Origin: JAABTH01 sp964390725 | GTDB taxonomy: Bacteria > Bacillota > Dethiobacteria > DTU022 | Length of the DNA stretch: 64,000 bases | Direction of reading: 5' to 3' | Assembly (NCBI GenBank): GCA_964390725.1 | Contig: CAYMIW010000007.1 | Coordinates: 27,543-91,542, forward strand | Part shown: positions 24,421 through 32,356 of the stretch, piece after piece | Numbering within the stretch: position 1 is the stretch's first letter | Layout of the letters: every line of letters begins with the position of its first letter | Position numbers and translations under genes: made by a program | The notes under the pieces: model-generated | What the model was told of the DNA's origin: nothing | Seen by the model: only the letters and a program-made list of their open reading frames with translations | The model's database searches: none

Positions 24421-25866
24421 ATGTCAGCTGAAACAAAACCGGTTCAGGACAAAAAGCCAAGTTTTGCCGGTGCCTTATTTGTGATTCTGTTCCTTTGTGT
24501 GGCTCTCTTTGTCCAGGTTTTTGTCCTTGACGAAGCATGGGTGACTCATATTACTTTGATTATGGCAAGTGTGGTTGCAATTATTGTTGCTATCCGATCA
24601 GGTTATACTTATAAAGAATGCCAGGATGCAATTCTCTATGGTTGTCAGCTTGCCATGCTGCCCATGTTAATCCTGATGATGATCGGTGTTTTAATCGGCT
24701 CATGGATTCCTGCCGGAACTATACCATCATTGATTTACTATGGTATGTTAATCCTAACACCAACTATCTTTCTGGCAACAGTTTGCCTGGTTTGCGCTAT
24801 TGCCTCGGTCACTACAGGTAGTTCCTGGACAACTGGCGCTACTTTTGGTGTTGCCTTTATGGGTATCGGTATGGGCCTTGGAATCCCCGCGGCCATGACT
24901 GCCGGCGCAGTCATTTCCGGGGCGATTTTCGGTGATAAAATGTCACCTCTTTCCGACTCGACCAACCTTGGTGCTGCTGTCGGAGAAGCAGATCTTTTTG
25001 ATCACATCAAGAGCATGATGTATACAACCATCCCTGCGCTTGTAATTGCTTTAATTCTCTATTCAATCATGGGAGCCCGTTTCGCCGGAGGGACTATTGA
25101 TGCAGCACAAATCTCAATAGTTCTCGATGGTCTCAAAGGAAGCTTCCACATTAGCATGATTCACTTCATTCCGCCGATCCTGGTTGTAATCCTGGCCGTT
25201 AAAAGGGTTCCCGGCCTGGCAGTTATGATTATTGCCTCTATCGTAGGTGCTGCATTTGCCATGATATTCCAGGGCTACGGTCTGGCTGACATGCTGAATT
25301 TCATGAATTATGGCTTTGTTTCCGAAACAGGTGTGGAATCAATTGATAGTCTGCTCAGCCGTGGTGGTTTGCAGAGCATGATGTGGACCATCTCCCTCGG
25401 TTTTGTTGCCCTTTCCTTTGGGGGGATAATCGAGAAAACGCAAATGCTGAGTGTATTACTGGAAAAAATGGGTTCGTTAGTCAAGAGTGTTGGCGGGCTG
25501 GTTACAACCCACGTTATATCAGCTATCCTGGTTAACCTGTTTTCGGCCAGTCAGTACATGGCTATCATCATCCCCGGCCGCATGTACCGCCCGGCATACA
25601 AGAAACTGGGCCTTTTGCCGCAGGTTCTTTCCCGTACTTCCGAGGATGCAGGAACGGTAACTTCCCCGCTGGTTCCCTGGGGACTCTGCGGAGTATTTTT
25701 CTATGGTTGCCTTGGCGTTCCGACGATAGAATACATCCCCTACACTTTCCTTTCCTTCCTGGTGCCGATCATAGCGGTTATATATTCCTGGGTCGGTTTT
25801 GCCATGTTTAAAGAAGGCGATATCAAGAGTGTCAGCAAATTTAAGGATGATGAAGAAGTAGGTTAA
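24421..25866 (+). CDS. NhaC-family Na+/H+ antiporter or amino-acid-linked transporter
   Basis: 481 residues with about eleven membrane segments. ATVTTGSSWTTG-like text (IASVTTGSSWTTGATFGVA) and FGDKMSPLSDSTNLGAA are signatures of the NhaC ion-transporter family. Members exchange Na+ and H+ but several act in solute exchange. Its place just after kamDE, with GGAGG before the ATG, suggests import of the fermented amino acid or pH/ion balance during its use (inference). Confidence 0.85.
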   Translation: MSAETKPVQDKKPSFAGALFVILFLCVALFVQVFVLDEAWVTHITLIMASVVAIIVAIRSGYTYKECQDAILYGCQLAMLPMLILMMIGVLIGSWIPAGTIPSLIYYGMLILTPTIFLATVCLVCAIASVTTGSSWTTGATFGVAFMGIGMGLGIPAAMTAGAVISGAIFGDKMSPLSDSTNLGAAVGEADLFDHIKSMMYTTIPALVIALILYSIMGARFAGGTIDAAQISIVLDGLKGSFHISMIHFIPPILVVILAVKRVPGLAVMIIASIVGAAFAMIFQGYGLADMLNFMNYGFVSETGVESIDSLLSRGGLQSMMWTISLGFVALSFGGIIEKTQMLSVLLEKMGSLVKSVGGLVTTHVISAILVNLFSASQYMAIIIPGRMYRPAYKKLGLLPQVLSRTSEDAGTVTSPLVPWGLCGVFFYGCLGVPTIEYIPYTFLSFLVPIIAVIYSWVGFAMFKEGDIKSVSKFKDDEEVG

Positions 25867-25890
25867 GTTTTACAGTTTGTTTATGCGAGG

Positions 25891-25918
25891 AGGGGGAGGC
25901 TCGCCTCCCCCTTTTCTT
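25891..25918 (+). terminator. rho-independent terminator after the NhaC-type gene
   Basis: GGGGGAGGC (25892-25900) pairs with GCCTCCCCC (25903-25911) with a tight loop, followed by TTTTCTTT. It ends the kam-nhaC transcript. Confidence 0.8.
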
Positions 25919-25983
25919 TAAAGTAAAATTGTTACCTGAGACCGATGGGAAGAATAAAAGCAGTTTTTAGGAGGCGTTATTTA

Positions 25984-27213
25984 ATGGCTGTTGATATGAA
26001 ACTTTATGAAAAAGCCTCGAGCCTGATTAAAAAAGAAGATATGGTCAAACTCCTCAGAGAGTTGGTTAACATAAAAAGTCCTTTCTTTGAAGAAGCAGAA
26101 GTGGTTGATTACCTGAGAGGGCGTTTATCTTATTATAACCGCCTGCAAACTAAAATACATCATTACGAAGAACCTAAAATCACCGGATTCAAGGGCGAGA
26201 ACCTTATAGTAAATCTGCCTGGTAAAGGTGGAGGCCCCAAGTTGCTGATAAACGGTCACGTTGACACCGTTCCACTATGTGATGGCTGGACTGTTGATCC
26301 CTATGCCGGTATCGAAAAAGACGGGCGCCTTTATGGCCTTGGTTCACTCGATATGAAATCAGGAGTGGTTGCCTCGGTTTTTGTTTTGGAAGCGCTGGTT
26401 GAAGCAGGTGTTGAACTTAAAGGCGACCTGCTTTTTACAGCAGTAAGTGATGAAGAAGGGCCTTATGGGTTGGGCACCCACTTTACCATTACCGATGGAA
26501 TTACAGATGGTGCTGATTTTTGTATCATTCCTGAACCATCGGGACCTTTTGCTCCTGGAAATGAAAAATTTCCCTGTGTCGCCCTCGGCAGCAGGGGTAC
26601 AGCAGTTTATTACGTTACTGTCAAAGGGAAGTCAGCTCATGGCGCTACCCCTGAAAAAGGAATTAATGCTGTAGAGGATGCTGCCCGGATTATTAATGCT
26701 GTAAGCGATAATCTTGATCTTGGCGATCATCCCCTGCTTGGCAAAGGAACCATGTGCATTACCAACCTGAAAGGCGGGGAAAAATATTTGCTCGTGCCGG
26801 AAGAGGCAAGTTTTACCATCTACCGCCATACCGTGGAAGGCGATGCCGATCAGGCCTTGAAAGAGGTTAAGGATATTGTAGATTCACTGGATCTGAAGAG
26901 CGAGGTCGACATCAGGCTTCGGGATCTTCCTCACCCCGATGCATATTTCCTGCCCTGGACTATAGAAGAAGATACTCTCCTGGTTAATTCGTTGAAACAG
27001 GGTAGTAAAGAGATCCTCAGCAAGGATATGGTAACGACATACTTCCGCTCGGAATCGGATGCCAATCACATTGCACCGCGGCTGAAAATTCCAACCGTAT
27101 TGTTCGGTCCTGACGGGGCCAATTTCCATGCTGCAGATGAATATGTAGAAATCGATACAATGGTTGATACAGCGAGGATAATGCTTTACACAGTTATGGA
27201 TCTGCTTTCATAA
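25984..27213 (+). CDS. M20 family metallo-amidohydrolase (ArgE/DapE-like)
   Basis: About 409 residues. Metal-binding and catalytic motifs are present in order: NGHVDTVP, GLGSLDMKSG, SDEEGPYG (general base and metal Glu), IPEPSGP and the C-terminal FHAADEYVE. A dimerisation domain interrupts the catalytic domain (RGTAVYYVTVKGKSAHGATP). The family removes acyl groups from amino acids or cleaves small peptides; next to kam genes it could release lysine-like substrates from acylated forms (inference). ATG 25984 follows AGGAGG; an upstream ATG at 25945 is not needed. Confidence 0.85.
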   Translation: MAVDMKLYEKASSLIKKEDMVKLLRELVNIKSPFFEEAEVVDYLRGRLSYYNRLQTKIHHYEEPKITGFKGENLIVNLPGKGGGPKLLINGHVDTVPLCDGWTVDPYAGIEKDGRLYGLGSLDMKSGVVASVFVLEALVEAGVELKGDLLFTAVSDEEGPYGLGTHFTITDGITDGADFCIIPEPSGPFAPGNEKFPCVALGSRGTAVYYVTVKGKSAHGATPEKGINAVEDAARIINAVSDNLDLGDHPLLGKGTMCITNLKGGEKYLLVPEEASFTIYRHTVEGDADQALKEVKDIVDSLDLKSEVDIRLRDLPHPDAYFLPWTIEEDTLLVNSLKQGSKEILSKDMVTTYFRSESDANHIAPRLKIPTVLFGPDGANFHAADEYVEIDTMVDTARIMLYTVMDLLS

Positions 27214-27234
27214 AGATTCAGAATGCAGATTTAT

Positions 27235-27271
27235 ATTCCCTGTTTTATTAGGCAGGGGAATGTGATAAAAT
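27235..27271 (+). promoter_or_regulatory. imperfect hairpin followed by extended -10 promoter
   Basis: ATTCCCTG (27235-27242) pairs with CAGGGGAAT (27253-27261, one bulged G), immediately followed by TGTGATAAAAT, an extended -10 sequence. It copies the design at 17941-17977 and would start transcription of the EamA-MFS pair. Confidence 0.4.
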
Positions 27272-27333
27272 GTTGTTGTCCGGCCGCTTGCTAATTTCAT
27301 GGCAGGCCGGGCAATATTTTTGTGAGGCTGAAA

Positions 27334-28269
27334 ATGAGCGAACTGGCAGATAGAAAAAAAATGGTGATGGCTGATATATCCCTGGTCTTTGTCGCCCTTT
27401 TCTGGGGTTCCAATTTTGTGATCATGAAACATGCTTTTGAAGTGATTGAGCCCTTTACCTACCTGGGGATAAGGTTTTGCATGGCGGCCCTGCTGTTGGC
27501 AATCATCTTTTGGAAAAGGCTGGCGATAGCATCGATAGCTGATTTTCGCGCAGGTGCGGTAATCGGTTTTTTCCTGCTTGCCGGTTATCTATTTCAGACT
27601 ATCGGTCTTTTATATACTACTCCGGCAAAATCGGGTTTTATCACCGGCACAGCGGTAGTGATTGTTCCCTTTTTATATTTTATTATCACCAGGCGTTCGC
27701 CTGGATGGTGGGCTTTTCTGGGGGGCGCCCTGGCTGCAGCCGGGCTTTACTTATTATCAGTTGATGAGGCAACAGGGTTTGGCTTCGGCGATGGGCTAAC
27801 CCTTATTGGCGCTTTTCTTTTTGCCGGGCACCTGATTTCGATTGCCATGTATGTAAAAGAGCGTGATCCAATAGTTCTTTCCGTTACCCAGATTGCTTTT
27901 ACTGGTATTGCCTGTATGGTAATAGCTCTTATTTTTGAACCGACAGCGGGTATGTTTAGCCATCCTCCAGCTATATGGGGTGCCATTTTATACGCAGTTA
28001 TATTCTGTACAATCGGGGCTTTTGTTACCCAGACTATTGCGCAGCGCTATACTCCTCCTACCCATGCGGTATTGATTCTTTCTACTGAAGCAGTTTTTGC
28101 TGGTATGTTTTCTTTTTTCTTCTGGAACGAAATATTTACCACGCAAAAAATAGGTGGGGCTTTTCTAATCCTGGCAGGAATTCTAATCACCGAGTTGCGC
28201 CCCGTGTTAGCGGCTAAAATACGTGCTCATCGTGCCGCTGCAGCCAGAAGAGGAATTCCTCCGTTGTAA
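27334..28269 (+). CDS. EamA family transporter
   Basis: About 311 residues with ten hydrophobic segments in two EamA repeats; the first repeat begins ALFWGSNFVIMKHAFEVIEP and the second VLILSTEAVFAGMFS, both typical. Members export or import metabolites; the substrate is unknown. ATG 27334 with GAGG six bases upstream is preferred to GTG 27322. It is followed 30 bases later by an MFS gene, probably in one transcript. Confidence 0.85.
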   Translation: MSELADRKKMVMADISLVFVALFWGSNFVIMKHAFEVIEPFTYLGIRFCMAALLLAIIFWKRLAIASIADFRAGAVIGFFLLAGYLFQTIGLLYTTPAKSGFITGTAVVIVPFLYFIITRRSPGWWAFLGGALAAAGLYLLSVDEATGFGFGDGLTLIGAFLFAGHLISIAMYVKERDPIVLSVTQIAFTGIACMVIALIFEPTAGMFSHPPAIWGAILYAVIFCTIGAFVTQTIAQRYTPPTHAVLILSTEAVFAGMFSFFFWNEIFTTQKIGGAFLILAGILITELRPVLAAKIRAHRAAAARRGIPPL

Positions 28270-28299
28270 CAGACTGGCTTATAAGGAGAGGGCCGGCTG

Positions 28300-29622
28300 G
28301 TGACCGAATTGATTAATAAAGACTTTATGCTTGAAAACCGCTTCCGCAGATTGCGGCTACTGCTCTGGATGCTGCTTATTATGCTGCACCTTGTAACTTC
28401 TTTTCACAGAGTTTCTTTCAATGTACTTGCCGATCCCCTGACTGCACAATTTGGTTTAAGCGGTGTCGGGCTGGGCAACCTGGCTGCCGCCTATACTTAT
28501 ATGTACGTATTAATGCAAATACCCGGGGGTATTTTTGTAGACCGTCTTGGGCCCCGCCGCATAGCTTTTCTTACCGGGATGTCCATGGCAGCAGGCTCAA
28601 TTTTAATAGGTCTGGCTCCTGCAGCATCTTATATTTTCCTGGGACGGATGTTGATTGGGTTTGGTGGCTCCATAGTTCTGATCAACATTTTCAAGTTTCA
28701 GGCTTCGTGGTTTCGCCGCATCGAATTTGCTACAATGTCCGGTTTTGCTTTATTGATTAGTACCGGAGGTTCCCTGTTGGCGGCGACTCCCCTTGCAGCT
28801 GCTGTTTCTGCATACGGTTGGCGACTTTCGTTTATTGTTTTTGGGGTTGTAACCGTTTTGATTGCCCTGGTTTCTGCATTACTTGTGCGTAACAGTCCGG
28901 CTGATATTTATGGGCCTTCAATTAATCTTTCAGGTATTGATTCTTCCGATGTTAAAGCGGCACCGTTTAATATAAAGGTTTTATCCGCTGTGCTTTCAAA
29001 TCGCCGTATTCTGATTCCTTTTTTAATCAACTTTGGTACATATGGAGGGTTTATAGTTTTTGCCGGAACCTGGGGCGTTTCTTATCTTGTTCATGTCTAT
29101 GGTATAAATGTGGAGCAGGCGTCGACTTATATGACTTTTGCCTATATGGGGTACATGATTGCCGCCCCTTCCGCAGGCATGCTTTCAGCCCGGTTAAATT
29201 CGCTAAAAATTCCCACCCTGGCAATGGTTGCATCGGCAGTATTGTTTTGGTTACTGCTTATAATCTGGCCCGGTGGCCGGATCCCTCTCTGGATGTTCTA
29301 CTTTATATCCCTGCTGATCGGTTTTGGTGGTGCTTCCACAGTGTTAAGTTTCCCCATGGCCCGTGCGGTTAGCATTCCCGGTTATACCGGAATAATTACG
29401 GCAGCAGTCAACCTGGGAGTATTCCTGGGAATGGCTGTTTTACAACCTCTCTTTGGGCTTCTCCTGGATAAAGGCTGGACAGGAATGGTTCTTGACGGGG
29501 TTCGTATATACCCTCCGGAAGCTTACCGTTTTGGTTTCATGGTCGCCCTGATTTTTGCAGTTATTTCACTTGTATCTACCCTAGTTTACAGGGAACAGGT
29601 TTTGGATAAACCGGGGCAGTAG
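28300..29622 (+). CDS. major facilitator superfamily transporter
   Basis: 440 residues, twelve predicted membrane segments. The loop 2-3 motif FVDRLGPRRIAFLTG (MFS motif A) is present, and a second relaxed copy lies in the C-terminal half. The substrate class is not clear; the shape resembles anion or organic-acid MFS carriers. GTG start eight bases after AAGGAGAGG. Confidence 0.85.
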   Translation: MTELINKDFMLENRFRRLRLLLWMLLIMLHLVTSFHRVSFNVLADPLTAQFGLSGVGLGNLAAAYTYMYVLMQIPGGIFVDRLGPRRIAFLTGMSMAAGSILIGLAPAASYIFLGRMLIGFGGSIVLINIFKFQASWFRRIEFATMSGFALLISTGGSLLAATPLAAAVSAYGWRLSFIVFGVVTVLIALVSALLVRNSPADIYGPSINLSGIDSSDVKAAPFNIKVLSAVLSNRRILIPFLINFGTYGGFIVFAGTWGVSYLVHVYGINVEQASTYMTFAYMGYMIAAPSAGMLSARLNSLKIPTLAMVASAVLFWLLLIIWPGGRIPLWMFYFISLLIGFGGASTVLSFPMARAVSIPGYTGIITAAVNLGVFLGMAVLQPLFGLLLDKGWTGMVLDGVRIYPPEAYRFGFMVALIFAVISLVSTLVYREQVLDKPGQ

Positions 29623-29764
29623 TAAATATATAGCAGCATCAGAATTTTAGCATGACGATATTTCTTGTGAGCTGCAGGCATTTATAAAAACCCTGCTAAA
29701 AGAAATACTTTTCCCCGCAAGGATCTATCCTGGCAGATAAAAACTGGCCTGATTTCCGATTGCT

Positions 29765-29773
29765 TGTTATAAT
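29765..29773 (+). promoter_or_regulatory. extended -10 promoter for the hydrolase gene
   Basis: TG-T-TATAAT at 29765-29773, about 50 bases before the ATG of the alpha/beta hydrolase. No convincing -35 element was found, which extended -10 promoters tolerate. Confidence 0.45.
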
Positions 29774-29823
29774 TATTATAAATAGTTTACAACCTGGGGA
29801 CTTGGCCGTGGAGGAAGCTGTTT

Positions 29824-30612
29824 ATGACAGACATATACAGGGTTTTAGATCAGCCACCTTTAGTAAAGCTTTTATTTTATCCGCGCCGTCAGCATCAAAA
29901 AGCCCGTGACGGCGCTTTTGATCTGGCTGTCCCTGTTGGTGATGATATTAATATACTATGCAGGGGATTTCAGGCAGAATCCGGGAACTCCTGGTTGCTG
30001 TATTTCCACGGCAATGGGGAGGTAGTTAGCGACTACGATACTATAGCACCTGCGTATACTTCTGCCGGAATCAATCTACTGGTTGCCGATTACCGTGGTT
30101 ACGGTGCAAGCGATGGTTCCCCAACCTTGAAAAATATGGTTGAGGATGCCGGTAAAATATTTGAATATGTTCATAAGAATTCCCCTCCAGCTGATACCGG
30201 CCAGGATCTGAACTGGTTGGTAATGGGGCGTTCACTCGGCAGCGTGCCAGCCCTGGAACTGGCTGCTAAATATACCGGCCAGCTTAAAGGACTTATTATT
30301 GAAAGTGGGTTTTTAAGTATCGATCGCTTAATCAGGCACCTGGGCCTGCCTGATCCCGGCAATCTGGCATCTGTAGAGGAATATTGCAGAAACCTTGCAG
30401 CTCGCATTACCCTGCCTGGCCTGGTTATTCATGGTGAGCAGGATCGCCTTGTGCCTTATGAACAGGGCCGGGAACTCTATGATGCTCTTGGCTCCAGTTC
30501 AAAAAAAATGATAAAAATTGAGAATGCTGATCACAATAACATCTTTTTTGTTGCTGAGCATAAATATATGAAAGCGGTTAAAAATTTTATTTCAGAAACA
30601 GGGGTGGTATAA
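29824..30612 (+). CDS. alpha/beta hydrolase
   Basis: 262 residues. FHGNGEVVSDY provides the oxyanion region, GRSLGSVPAL the nucleophile elbow serine, GEQDRLVPYEQG the acid and ADHNNIF the catalytic histidine, so the triad is complete. The pattern is that of small serine esterases/peptidases (COG1073-like). No signal peptide, so cytoplasmic. The stop is directly followed by the GTG of the CBS gene. Confidence 0.8.
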   Translation: MTDIYRVLDQPPLVKLLFYPRRQHQKARDGAFDLAVPVGDDINILCRGFQAESGNSWLLYFHGNGEVVSDYDTIAPAYTSAGINLLVADYRGYGASDGSPTLKNMVEDAGKIFEYVHKNSPPADTGQDLNWLVMGRSLGSVPALELAAKYTGQLKGLIIESGFLSIDRLIRHLGLPDPGNLASVEEYCRNLAARITLPGLVIHGEQDRLVPYEQGRELYDALGSSSKKMIKIENADHNNIFFVAEHKYMKAVKNFISETGVV

Positions 30613-31065
30613 GTGGTAAAAGTAAAAGATATTATGACGAATGAAGTGGTAACAGTGTCAACCGGGGATCCCGTTGAATTATGTGCTAAATTGATGCAGG
30701 AAAATAATATCAGCGGGTTGCCTGTTTTAAATGATGCAGGCAGGGTGACCGGCATTATCACAGAAGGTGATCTGATCCGGAGAGCGTCAAGAATTAAGGC
30801 ACCCGGGTACCTGGAAATTCTCGGTGGGTTAATATACCTGGGCAGCCCGAAAAAATTTGTTGAAGAACTGCAGCGTGCCATGTCTCTCGAAGCAGGTCAG
30901 TTAATGAGTAAGAATGTTATCGCGGTTGGACCCGAGGATAGTGTTGAAAAAGCGGCAACCCTGATGGTAGATAAGAATATCAGCAGGCTTCCAGTGTTAG
31001 ATCAAAAAGATAATCTTGTTGGAATATTGTCGCGCCGCGATATTATGAAATGTCTTTACCAGTAG
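30613..31065 (+). CDS. tandem CBS-domain protein
   Basis: 150 residues holding two CBS motifs, VKDIMTNEVVTVSTGDPV at the start and LMSKNVIAVGPEDSVEKA after residue ~95, each ending in the GIITEGDLIRR / GILSRRDIMK pattern. Such proteins bind adenine nucleotides and sense energy state. GTG start, translationally coupled to the hydrolase. Confidence 0.85.
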   Translation: MVKVKDIMTNEVVTVSTGDPVELCAKLMQENNISGLPVLNDAGRVTGIITEGDLIRRASRIKAPGYLEILGGLIYLGSPKKFVEELQRAMSLEAGQLMSKNVIAVGPEDSVEKAATLMVDKNISRLPVLDQKDNLVGILSRRDIMKCLYQ

Positions 31066-31100
31066 ATAAATAGCTTTAAATAGATGGAGGTAATGATTTT

Positions 31101-32273
31101 TTGTCACTTAAGTATAAATTGTTAATTTTATTGATAGTGGTTGCAGCAGCAGCAGTTATTGTTTTTCCGGGAATAAAACCTGGGGATGAGCCCGATGGAG
31201 GCAGCTCGGTTGAAGTAGGCGATTATTCTGATCATGATAATCCTTACAGGTATTATTTAGAGGCCAGGCAGGCTGGGAAGCCATTGGTCCTCGAGTTTTA
31301 TGCCAGGTGGTGAAGTGCCTGCACAGTAATGGAGTCCGTGGTCACGGCTCTACAGGAATACTATGGCGATGCTGTTGTATTTATCGTTGCAGATCTTGAT
31401 AACCCGCAGACAGCGCTTTTTTTCGAAGAATTTGAAATATATTACATACCTGCTTTTTATTTCATCGATTCCGAAGGAGAAGTGTTGCTTGAAGAAGCGG
31501 GAGTTTTCTCTTTTGAAGAGATGCAGAGCAGGGTTGAGTTGATAATAGGCAATTCCGGAAGCGAGGAAAGAGCAAAAGGTAAGCTGGAAATCTTTTTTTC
31601 TGAAACCTTGCCCGCAGCAATGGGGGAAAAATCATTACTGGTATATCTAATCGTGCTGGCCGGTGGAATTGTAACCAGCATCAGCCCCTGTATTCTGACC
31701 ATGATACCTCTATTAATTGGCTACCTGGTTGGCTACGGCAGGGGAAACAAAGTCAGGGGTTTTTATCTTTCTGCAATATTTGTCACAGGTATGGCTTTTA
31801 CCTTTTCGGTTATGGGATTCGTAGCAGCTTCTTTTGGGCGTGTCTTCGGTGAGATTGGAACTGCCTGGTACTATATTATTGCCCTGGTTGCCCTGGTAAT
31901 GGGGTTGAACCTCCTGGGTGTATTAAGTTTTAAAATGCCCGGGTTTAAGCAGGTCCAATTTAAGAAAGCCGGTATGGGCGGCACCCTGGCCATGGGAATG
32001 CTCTTTGGCCTTGTTGCTTCACCATGCGCCACCCCTGTTCTCGCGGTAATAATTGCTTATGCCGCTGCCCAGGCTGAACCGCTTTATGGCAGTGGATTGC
32101 TTTTTATTTACGGTATCGGTCATGGGCTGCCATTACTGGTTGCCGGTACCTTTACCGGAATGGCCCGCAACCTTCCTGCTATTAATCGTTATACTCGTTA
32201 TCTAGGTTATTTCAGCGGTTTAATCCTTATTGCCATTGGATTATATCTGTTATACCAGGTAGCCGGAGTCTAA
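31101..32273 (+). CDS. thioredoxin-CcdA fusion, probable selenoprotein (UxxC)
   Basis: Read through one in-frame TGA (31311-31313), the frame encodes 390 residues from a TTG preceded by GGAGG. Residues 4-25 form a membrane anchor. Residues ~45-150 are thioredoxin-like: FYARW-U-SAC places the TGA exactly at the first cysteine of the CxxC motif (Sec71, Cys74), and YYIPAFYF supplies the cis-proline. From ~residue 178 a CcdA/DsbD-type membrane domain follows with SPCILTMIPLL and SPCATPVL, each with a redox Cys. A SECIS-like hairpin lies 18 bases after the TGA. The protein would pass electrons across the membrane to an external thiol domain. If the TGA were a true stop, only a 70-residue stump and a headless CcdA would remain. 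Confidence 0.8.
31332..31350 (+). promoter_or_regulatory. bacterial SECIS-like hairpin
   Basis: GAG (31332-31334), a bulged T (31335), CCGT (31336-31339), loop GGTC (31340-31343), ACGG (31344-31347), CTC (31348-31350). The GGTC loop and the 5' bulged U match the key features of the E. coli fdhF SECIS. The loop begins 26 bases after the TGA, within the range described for bacterial SECIS elements. Confidence 0.7.
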
Positions 32274-32356
32274 TGATCAGACTCTTTGCTCTTTCTAAAC
32301 AGGAACCAGGTATAATCTGTTGAATTCTTATTGAAGAAAGGAGATGATACCTGCTC

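Noticed and set aside
31101..32273. Pseudogene or sequencing error explaining the TGA
   Set aside because: The frame is clean on both sides, the TGA falls exactly on the catalytic Cys position and a SECIS-like hairpin follows.
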